NCBI RefSeq assembly: GCF_003610455.1
Contig: NZ_RAQK01000001.1
Location: 248,001-312,000 of the forward strand
Source of the DNA: Sulfitobacter guttiformis
GTDB taxonomy: Bacteria; Pseudomonadota; Alphaproteobacteria; Rhodobacterales; Rhodobacteraceae
Direction of reading: 5' to 3'
Length of the DNA: 64,000 bases
The position numbers and the translations under genes are program-made. Shown one piece after another: positions 57,550 to 64,000 of this stretch. Each line of letters begins with the position of its first letter. Position 1 is the stretch's first letter. Under the pieces are notes generated by a model. It worked only from the letters and a program-made list of their open reading frames with translations. It had not been told where the DNA came from and ran no database searches.

Positions 57550-58473
57550 TCAGGCAACTGCCGGAATTTCATCCCAGACAAGTCCATGACCCGGCAGACG
57601 AGACGCCATTTCTCCGTCACATTGCACCAAACGAACAGCATCCGGCGTTGCAAACAAGGCCCGTAGCAGCGTGTTGGTCAACGAATGACCGGCGCGAATA
57701 CCGGTATAATGGCCAAGCAGCGGCGCACCGGCCAGCGCAAGATCACCCAGAGCATCCAGCATCTTGTGGCGCACAGGTTCGTCGGCGTGCCGCAGACCAC
57801 CTGGACTGAGGACATCCGCGCCGTCGAAAACAACTGCATTTTCGCCTGCAGATCCACCGAGAGCCAAACCGTTCGCTTGCATCGTGTCTACATCGGCCTG
57901 ACGGCAGAATGTACGACTGTCACACAATTCGCGGGCAAAGGAACCGTTGTTCATCACAAGGGACTTTTGCTGGTGGCCGATTGCGGCATCCGTGAAATCT
58001 ATCTCGAAATCAATACGCAGCGTGTGGGAAGGTGCGATTGTCGCAGATGCATCGCCATCCCGAACAGTCACTTCCTTAAGCACTTCAAGGGCATAGACCG
58101 GTGCCGCTTGCATCTGCACGCCCTGCCCCATGATGCCGCGCACAAAAGGCGCAGCAGAGCCGTCAAGGATCGGCACTTCAGGACCGTCAATTTCGACGAG
58201 TGCGTTGTGTATGCCACAACCTGCAAGTGCCGCCATCAGATGCTCGACGGTCGAGATCTGTAGGCCGCTCTTATTTTCCAGTTTTGTGCACAACGGCGAG
58301 CGGTTGACTGCATCCCAGCGTGCCGGGATCATCCGGTCACCGACATCTACATCAGTGCGTTTGAACCAGATACCATGACCAACAGGCGCAGGCAGAACGG
58401 TAGCAGTCGCAGGCTTACCCGAGTGCAGGCCTTTGCCCGCAAAGCTGATCGCTGTTTTTACTGTGTTCTGCAC
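57550..58473 (-). CDS. lpxC: UDP-3-O-acyl-N-acetylglucosamine deacetylase
   Basis: 307 residues. The first committed step of lipid A synthesis: deacetylation of UDP-3-O-acyl-GlcNAc. The zinc ligands are visible in STVEHLMAAL (His near 78) and RHKMLDALGDLALAG (His and Asp near 230-235), and the catalytic His in HYTGIRAGHSLT. Start MQNTVKTAISFAGKGLHSG is canonical. Its place after ftsZ is the usual dcw order. The 208-base upstream gap contains the ftsZ terminator and TTAACGTTTAAC at 58512-58523. Confidence 0.97.
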   Translation of the reverse strand: MQNTVKTAISFAGKGLHSGKPATATVLPAPVGHGIWFKRTDVDVGDRMIPARWDAVNRSPLCTKLENKSGLQISTVEHLMAALAGCGIHNALVEIDGPEVPILDGSAAPFVRGIMGQGVQMQAAPVYALEVLKEVTVRDGDASATIAPSHTLRIDFEIDFTDAAIGHQQKSLVMNNGSFARELCDSRTFCRQADVDTMQANGLALGGSAGENAVVFDGADVLSPGGLRHADEPVRHKMLDALGDLALAGAPLLGHYTGIRAGHSLTNTLLRALFATPDAVRLVQCDGEMASRLPGHGLVWDEIPAVA

Positions 58474-58633
58474 GGTATCATCCTCGGTCCAAATTCAAGT
58501 TTAGCACTCGATTAACGTTTAACTACGCGCCCGGTTGCCAAGTCACAAATCAAGGATTGCAACCGAATGAAACATCACTGTAACAAAACGGCGCAATACC
58601 GCCCTTCACACCGTAATACGCTAATTTAAAACG

Positions 58634-58659
58634 AAAAAAGGCCTCCCGAAGGCGACCTT
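58634..58659 (-). terminator. Terminator of ftsZ
   Basis: On the minus strand AAGGTCGCC pairs with GGAGGCCTT around a TTCG tetraloop with one mismatch, and six T follow (58634-58639 on plus as A). Lies about 23 bases past the ftsZ stop. Confidence 0.8.
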
Positions 58660-58681
58660 TTACATCACGATGTGATGGTAT

Positions 58682-60370
58682 TTAGTTCGCCTGACGGCGC
58701 AAGAATGCTGGAATTTCGATGCGTTCCTGCTCTGGATCGGCTTCCTGACGTGGCTGCGGAGCTGCTGCTGCCTGCTGGCGCTGCACGGGCGGCTGCTGAC
58801 GCGCGGGCTGGCTGGGGGCTGCAGCACGGGGCTGTGCTTCGGCCTCGGAACCAGTCATGCGATTGATCAGCGAGTTGATGCCAAAGCGCGGACGCTCTCC
58901 CTGAACCGTCGGTGCAGCGGCTTGCGGCTTGGGTGCAGGGGCGGCTGCCGCTGGACGCTCAACCGGCTGTGCGCGCTGTGCTGCAGCACGCAGGCGTGCC
59001 ATAGCTTCGGGCGATGGTGTCCCCGGTGTCGGCGCACGCGGTGCGATGAATGCTTCCGGTTCTGCCTCAATTGCTTCTGGATGGGACTCGTAGGCCGTAC
59101 GCTCGGGTGAATAGGCCGGTGCCGGAACATCGTCATGCGCGTCCTCGATAGGCTCATAGCGACGGCCCTCGAACATGTCGCGCGTATTATCTGCACGGGC
59201 AGCTTGGCGCGGCGCTTCGTCAAAAAAGCTTGGTGTTTGAGGTTCTTGCGGAGCCTGTGCAGCAGGTGCAGCAGCCGCAATCGGTGCCGGACGCGCCGGA
59301 GCGGGTGTGGGCGCCGGCGCTGCAATCACAGCAGCCTCGGCCACTTCATTGCTCAGCGGACGCGACATGGAGCGGCGTGGGACCGGAATATCGGTGTTCA
59401 CGTCAACCGCATCAATACCGGTTGCCACAACGCTCACGCGCATAAATCCGCCGAGACTCTCGTCGAGCGTGGAGCCGACAATAATGTTCGCTTCGGGATC
59501 CACTTCCTCGCGGATACGGTTCGCAGCTTCATCGAGTTCGAACAATGTAAGGTCCGCGCCGCCCGTGATGTTGATGAGAACACCTTTGGCCCCGCGCAGT
59601 GAAATCTCGTCGAGCAGAGGGTTGGCAATCGCCGCCTCCGCTGCCTGAATAGCGCGGTTTTCGCCTTCGGCCTCGCCTGTTCCCATCATCGCCTTGCCCA
59701 TCTCGTCCATCACGGCACGCACATCGGCAAAGTCGAGGTTGATCAGACCGGGGCGTACCATCAGATCGGTAACGCCTTTTACGCCCTGATACAGGACATC
59801 GTCAGCCATCGAGAAGGCCTCGGTGAAGGTGGTTTTTTCATTTGCCAGACGGAACAGGTTCTGGTTCGGGATGATGATGAGCGTATCAACAACCTTTTGC
59901 AGAGCTTCAACACCCTCCTCGGCCTGACGCATCCGCTTTGCACCCTCGAACTGGAAAGGCTTGGTCACGACACCGACAGTCAGAACGCCCAACTCACGTG
60001 CGGCCTGTGCGATGATCGGCGCGGCGCCGGTGCCTGTACCACCGCCCATACCAGCAGTGATAAAGCACATGTGCGCGCCGGCAAGGTGATCCACGATCTG
60101 CTCAATGCTCTCTTCGGCGGCCGCAGCCCCTACGGAGGCGCGCGCGCCCGCCCCAAGACCTTCGGTCACTTTGATACCCAGCTGAACGCGGTTCTCCGCC
60201 TTGGCTTGCTGCAGTGCTTGCGCATCCGTGTTGGCCACAACAAAATCAACACCATCGAGGTTCTTGTCGATCATGTTGTTGACCGCGTTTCCACCCGCCC
60301 CGCCGACACCGAAAACGGTAATGCGTGGCTTGAGATCTTCCTGTCCCGGCATCGAGAGGTTCAAAGTCAT
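58682..60370 (-). CDS. ftsZ: Cell division GTPase FtsZ with long C-terminal linker
   Basis: 562 residues. The tubulin signature GGGTGTG is at 109-115, within the GTPase core (about 15-325). Residues 340-545 form a long Pro/Ala/Gln/Glu-rich linker, and the protein ends with the conserved C-terminal peptide ([12 protein letters not shown]) that binds FtsA and other partners. Length is well above the 380-odd of E. coli but expected in Rhodobacteraceae. It polymerises at midcell into the Z-ring. Confidence 0.98.
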   Translation of the reverse strand: MTLNLSMPGQEDLKPRITVFGVGGAGGNAVNNMIDKNLDGVDFVVANTDAQALQQAKAENRVQLGIKVTEGLGAGARASVGAAAAEESIEQIVDHLAGAHMCFITAGMGGGTGTGAAPIIAQAARELGVLTVGVVTKPFQFEGAKRMRQAEEGVEALQKVVDTLIIIPNQNLFRLANEKTTFTEAFSMADDVLYQGVKGVTDLMVRPGLINLDFADVRAVMDEMGKAMMGTGEAEGENRAIQAAEAAIANPLLDEISLRGAKGVLINITGGADLTLFELDEAANRIREEVDPEANIIVGSTLDESLGGFMRVSVVATGIDAVDVNTDIPVPRRSMSRPLSNEVAEAAVIAAPAPTPAPARPAPIAAAAPAAQAPQEPQTPSFFDEAPRQAARADNTRDMFEGRRYEPIEDAHDDVPAPAYSPERTAYESHPEAIEAEPEAFIAPRAPTPGTPSPEAMARLRAAAQRAQPVERPAAAAPAPKPQAAAPTVQGERPRFGINSLINRMTGSEAEAQPRAAAPSQPARQQPPVQRQQAAAAPQPRQEADPEQERIEIPAFLRRQAN

Positions 60371-60544
60371 CTTGGTTCCGCCTGTTCTTGTGCCCGCACC
60401 GCGCGGGTCATTTTTGTCCCAAATTTATTTAACACTAGACGCCATGGAGTCTGTCGTCACGTAAAAAAGGGCTTTTTGGCGCTAAATATAGGCAATTTTT
60501 TGCCACTTTTCACCGCATTTCGTCTCGGGCACCCGATGTAGGGG

Positions 60545-61879
60545 TCACCAATTGTCCTTAAACCATTTTACAGCGCGCTTGAGCGACCTGTTCGGGTATC
60601 TGTCGGCAGGAATGTCAAAGTCCCACCACTCATCCTGTGGGTTGGCCGCAAACAGCGCGAGCCCGACAGCCGACGAAAAACCGGGGCCTGTTGCAGCCTG
60701 CGGCAGACCGTGCACACGCAAGGGACGACCAAGTCGGACCTGCTGACCAAGGATCTTGGCGGCCAGCCCGTCAAGGCCGGGGATCTGGCTGCCGCCGCCT
60801 GTCAGCACAATCTGCTGGCTCGGCAAATGATCAAATCCTGCAGCGTCCAGACGGGCACGCACTTCCTCGAAAATCTCTTCCACGCGAGGGCGCATAATGC
60901 CGATCAGCTCCGCGCGGCTGGCAGTGCGGCGGTCGTGCTCGTAATCACCGGTCTCGCCGCCAATCTCGATCATCTCGCGGTCGTCCATGCCCGTGGCATG
61001 CACACCACCATAAAACGTCTTGATACGCTCGGCGTTGGCCATTGGAACCGACAGCCCCAAAGAGATATCTGAGGTCACATGATCACCGCCCATGCGGATG
61101 CTATCCGCGTAAATCATATGCTTTTTAATAAAAATTGACACGCTGGTGGCACCGCCCCCCAGATCAATACATGCAGCGCCCAGTTCTTGCTCGTCCTCCA
61201 CCAGTGCAGCAATTCCAGACACGTAAGCCGACGATGCAATGCCTGCGAGCTCCAGATCACAACGCTTGATACAATAAGCCAGATGCTGCACTGCAGCGGC
61301 GTCTACTGTCAGCATGTGCATATCAACACTCAGCTCGTTGCCGAGCTGCCCGCGCGGATCAATCAGACCGCTGCGGTGATCGAGCGCAAAATTCACAGGC
61401 TGGGCATGCAATACTTCACGCCCTTCTCCGTATTCAGGCACATCACATGAGGCCAGCACGCGGGCCACATCCTGCTCGGTGACCACCTGATCCTCAAGAA
61501 CCAGCTGCGCATCCAGGCCGTAGCTGCGCGGCTCCCCGCCCGAAAAGCACGCTATCACATGATCGACACGGATCCCCGCCATCTTTTGCGCGGCCTGCAA
61601 AGCCGTGCGAATGGCGCGCTCTGTTTCGCCCATCGCCGTGATTTCGCCAAAACGGACACCGCGCGAGCGTGTCGTTGCAGCACCGATGATCCTAAAGCCG
61701 GACTGACCCGCGAGCGAGCCGAACTCCCCCCCCTCGTCCATCCGCGCAGAGCCGTCAAAGCGCAGCACAAGCGCCGCAATCTTCGAGGAACCTACATCAA
61801 GGATAGCAACCACACCGCGCTGCATTGCGACCTTGCGCATCTGCCGCATCGTGCGTTGGCTCTGGTAAAGATCATTCAT
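60545..61879 (-). CDS. ftsA: Cell division protein FtsA
   Basis: 444 residues of the actin fold: VVAILDVGSSKIAALVLRF for phosphate binding, IGAATTRSRGVRFGEI, CIDLGGGATSVSIF and IVLTGGGSQIPGLDGLAAKIL. The last 20 residues (KRAVKWFKDNW) form the amphipathic membrane-targeting helix. FtsA ties FtsZ to the membrane. The ATG overlaps the ftsQ stop in TAATG. Separated from ftsZ by 174 bases, which may hold an extra ftsZ promoter. Confidence 0.97.
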   Translation of the reverse strand: MNDLYQSQRTMRQMRKVAMQRGVVAILDVGSSKIAALVLRFDGSARMDEGGEFGSLAGQSGFRIIGAATTRSRGVRFGEITAMGETERAIRTALQAAQKMAGIRVDHVIACFSGGEPRSYGLDAQLVLEDQVVTEQDVARVLASCDVPEYGEGREVLHAQPVNFALDHRSGLIDPRGQLGNELSVDMHMLTVDAAAVQHLAYCIKRCDLELAGIASSAYVSGIAALVEDEQELGAACIDLGGGATSVSIFIKKHMIYADSIRMGGDHVTSDISLGLSVPMANAERIKTFYGGVHATGMDDREMIEIGGETGDYEHDRRTASRAELIGIMRPRVEEIFEEVRARLDAAGFDHLPSQQIVLTGGGSQIPGLDGLAAKILGQQVRLGRPLRVHGLPQAATGPGFSSAVGLALFAANPQDEWWDFDIPADRYPNRSLKRAVKWFKDNW

Positions 61880-62766
61880 TATTTATTCGCCCCAAACGCT
61901 GCCTGTTGGGCCAACCTTTCTGCGGCGGCCTCATTTGTCATTTGCACTGTTGGACGGCGTGCTAGCCGCATGTCTACCCGCGCGACATCGCGGGTCAGAA
62001 TATCACTTGCACCTTCCAGTGCGATCACCCGCTCGAGCGCGCGCAGCGGCTCGGTTGTGGGCAGCAAAATGCGCTGGCCACGGTCAAGGACAACATCCCA
62101 ACGCCGTTCGCCCATACGCACCAAACCGCGCAAGCGGTCCCCCAGAGGCGCCGCAGCATTGATCAGCTCAAGCGCTTCGGCCACATTCTGGTCCGCTCCC
62201 TCGCCTGCGATCAACGGCAGATCAGGGCGGGCATAACGGCTGGTGGCAGCGGCGACATACATTCCGCCCGCATCGATCAGGGACAGCCCGCTCTCGTTGC
62301 GCCACAGCACCACCGCTTCTCGCGGCTCAATGTCAACTTGCAGCACGCCGCCCGGACGGATCCGGATGGATGCGGACTTAACGGCAGAAATCCCAGATAC
62401 TGTGGCCCTCATTGCATCCAGATCCAGATCAAAGCTGGAAACCGGAAATTCAAGCGGCAAAGTTTCGCGGATGTATGTTGCGAGCTCGTCTTTTGCGCCA
62501 TCCACAGCCATCAGATTGACCATAAATTCAGGGCGCGTTTCGATGCTGGCGCGCGCTTCGTCGACCGCCTGCTCAATGGCACCGCGGCGGCCCTCGTCGG
62601 ACAGATACCATGTGCCTGCAGCCAGTGTGATGCAAAACGGAATGCCTGCGCGTAGTGCCAGACGGATGCCCGGCGTCAACATCAGGCGCTGCATACGCCA
62701 CGCCCAGCGCGAGGGTGACGGATCGGCCCGTCCAACGGGTGCTTTTTTAGCTATCAGCGCGCGCAT
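61879..62766 (-). CDS. ftsQ: Cell division protein FtsQ
   Basis: The ATG at 62766, behind GGAGG, lies inside the end of ddl (13-base overlap) and gives 295 residues. A cytoplasmic basic N-terminus, one membrane helix (AGIPFCITLAAGTWYLS, about 38-54), the POTRA domain (about 80-150, ISAVKSASIRIRPGGVLQVDIEPREAVVLWR) and the FtsQ beta domain follow. FtsQ bridges early and late divisome proteins. The longer frame from 62985 is read from within ddl and is not used. Confidence 0.95.
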   Translation of the reverse strand: MRALIAKKAPVGRADPSPSRWAWRMQRLMLTPGIRLALRAGIPFCITLAAGTWYLSDEGRRGAIEQAVDEARASIETRPEFMVNLMAVDGAKDELATYIRETLPLEFPVSSFDLDLDAMRATVSGISAVKSASIRIRPGGVLQVDIEPREAVVLWRNESGLSLIDAGGMYVAAATSRYARPDLPLIAGEGADQNVAEALELINAAAPLGDRLRGLVRMGERRWDVVLDRGQRILLPTTEPLRALERVIALEGASDILTRDVARVDMRLARRPTVQMTNEAAAERLAQQAAFGANK

Positions 62767-63671
62767 GAAGCATCCTCCACCATCCACGCGCACAGCGCCG
62801 GAAAGCTGATACCTGTGGCCTGCGCCTGCTCTGGCGTGAGCGAGGTACTCGTCATTCCGGGCTGCGTATTGGTCTCGAGCAGGATCAAGCCTGCCGCACC
62901 ACGCGTCTCGTCCCAGCGAAAATCGGTGCGGCTCACACCGCGACAGCCTAATGCAATATGCGCCCGCAGGGCATAATCGAGGCACAGATCAAAAATCTCT
63001 CGGGGAATGTCCGCAGGTACAATATGGGAAGACCCTCCCTCTTTGTACTTGGCATCATAGTCGTACCAGCCCGTGGTGACGATGTCAGTGACAGTCAAAG
63101 CGCGGTCACCCAGCACAGTCGTCGTCAACTCGCGCCCCGGCGCGAATGCCTCGACCATGACCATCTCGGGCATGCTATCGTCCAGCTGTGGCGGGCCGTT
63201 GTTTGAATCCGCCACCAGATACACCCCGACAGACGAGCCTTCGTTGTTGGGCTTCACAACATAGGGCGGTGTCATCACATGGCCGCCGCGCACTTGCTCG
63301 GCGGGAACGATAATGCTGTCAACAACGGGCAAGCCAGCAGCGCGAAAGACGTCCTTGCAGCGCTGTTTGTCCATCGCCACAGCAGAGGCCAGCACGCCAG
63401 AATGGGTATAGGGAATTTTAAGCCATTCGAGGATACCCTGAACGCACCCGTCCTCGCCCCAGCGACCATGCAAACAATTTAGCACGGCATCGGGCGCAAG
63501 GCCCGTCAAAACGGCATAAAGATCGGGGCCTGCATCGACCTCGACCACCTTGTATCCGCCATGTTCCCGCAGTGCAGCCGCGCATGCGCGCCCCGAATTG
63601 AGCGATACCTCGCGTTCAGCCGAGGGTCCGCCCATGAGTACTGCAACCGTGGGGTTTGTCCTGCTCGACAT
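62754..63671 (-). CDS. ddl: D-alanine--D-alanine ligase
   Basis: 305 residues, ATP-grasp. The opening VAVLMGGPSAEREVSLNSGRA, the central PYVVKPNNEGSSVGVYLV loop and the metal-binding end LILLETNTQPGMTSTSLTPEQA are typical DdlB. It joins two D-Ala for peptidoglycan precursors. The ATG follows AAGG by nine bases. It comes between murB and ftsQ in the standard alphaproteobacterial dcw order. Confidence 0.97.
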   Translation of the reverse strand: MSSRTNPTVAVLMGGPSAEREVSLNSGRACAAALREHGGYKVVEVDAGPDLYAVLTGLAPDAVLNCLHGRWGEDGCVQGILEWLKIPYTHSGVLASAVAMDKQRCKDVFRAAGLPVVDSIIVPAEQVRGGHVMTPPYVVKPNNEGSSVGVYLVADSNNGPPQLDDSMPEMVMVEAFAPGRELTTTVLGDRALTVTDIVTTGWYDYDAKYKEGGSSHIVPADIPREIFDLCLDYALRAHIALGCRGVSRTDFRWDETRGAAGLILLETNTQPGMTSTSLTPEQAQATGISFPALCAWMVEDASCAR

Positions 63672-63789
63672 ACCCTTGTGCCTTCAATGTCCCAGAGCTC
63701 GAAAAGCTCTTTTATTATTTGTAGGAGCCTTTTGGCCCATCAGATTTTTTGTGCCACTTTTTGTGGCATTAACACCGCAAATTAGACGC

Positions 63790-64000
63790 TTATTTTTCGC
63801 CTATTCGCATTATCTCCCACTCTAACGTGATACCACTCTTATCGTAAACCTTTTTTCGCACTTCTTCGCCCAATCCCTCAAGATCGGCAGCTGTGGCACC
63901 GCCCGTGTTGATTAAAAAGTTGGCGTGTTTGACGGACATCTGTGCGCCACCGCGTGTAGCGCCCTTCATGCCAGCGTCCTGTATGACCTTCCATGCCTTT
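63790..64000 (-). CDS. murB: UDP-N-acetylenolpyruvoylglucosamine reductase, C-terminal part
   Basis: The minus strand from the right edge down to a TAA at 63790 encodes about 70 residues: [40 protein letters not shown] and a final [11 protein letters not shown]. These are the C-terminal MurB residues, including the catalytic Glu in LEWEI. The start is outside the window. MurB makes UDP-MurNAc. The 118-base gap to ddl holds short hairpins TGCCAC/GTGGCA and GAGCT/AGCTC but no clear terminator. Confidence 0.92.
   Translation of the reverse strand, partial: KAWKVIQDAGMKGATRGGAQMSVKHANFLINTGGATAADLEGLGEEVRKKVYDKSGITLEWEIMRIGEK

Noticed and set aside
1..64000. tRNA, rRNA, CRISPR arrays, insertion sequences, prophage or defence genes
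   Set aside because: Gaps between genes are short and I saw no cloverleaf-like segment, spaced direct repeats, transposase or integrase motif. A tRNA or covariance scan would settle the RNA part.

Overview
The window looks like an ordinary chromosomal stretch of an alphaproteobacterium, most likely a marine Rhodobacteraceae (Roseobacter group) member. The pointers are: the tail of the division and cell wall cluster ordered murB-ddl-ftsQ-ftsA-ftsZ-lpxC-bamD-recN; the aerobic cobaltochelatase pair cobS-cobT beside bolA and a J-domain gene; malate synthase G with a GlcG-like gene; DUF3422, DUF427, DUF2256 and DUF4177 proteins; a ChrR-type cupin; and a compact, moderately high-GC gene layout. I found no rRNA, tRNA, CRISPR, IS element, prophage or plasmid function. 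The lineage call is an inference from gene content.

Layout. 1-1.6 kb: a partial lipoprotein gene (running off the left edge) divergent from moaA. 1.9-11.7 kb: a peptide-type ABC transporter split over two divergent operons. On the minus strand a fused double ATPase is followed by an ArgE-like deacylase, a DAO-type FAD oxidase and a frameshifted M20 amidohydrolase; on the plus strand lie the binding protein and two permeases. This reads as uptake, deacylation and oxidation of an N-acylated amino compound. 11.8-16.3 kb: DUF3422 and the pntAB transhydrogenase. 16.8-21.8 kb: an SDR, a class-I amidotransferase-type hydrolase, a GlcG-like protein, malate synthase G with an operator-like palindrome upstream, and two small genes. 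22-28 kb: aminopeptidase N, two small membrane proteins, an SLT transglycosylase and an unrecognised 510-residue protein. 28.2-32 kb: an acyl-CoA ligase, then a TetR/DsbA/carboxymuconolactone-decarboxylase group with a striking double palindrome.

32-42.4 kb: an amine and polyamine region. It holds a flavin amine oxidase with a ChrR-like cupin, a trimethylamine-dehydrogenase-like demethylase with an acetylpolyamine amidohydrolase (HDAC fold), and a convergent amidase-potABCD-type operon. 42.6-47.5 kb: rpiB-like, gatB, a small secreted protein, a thioesterase, a DUF4177 protein, bolA and a J-domain protein. 47.7-53 kb: cobS, cobT, an M24 aminopeptidase and DUF427. 53-64 kb: a ClC transporter, then recN, bamD, lpxC, ftsZ, ftsA, ftsQ, ddl and the 3' end of murB, all read leftward.

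I do not see a clear novel defence or mobile system. The points most worth checking are the double 16-bp palindrome at 32033-32073, the single-base frameshift near 2466-2477, the altered iron-sulfur motif in the demethylase at 33922-35967, and the two catabolic modules whose substrates are unknown.
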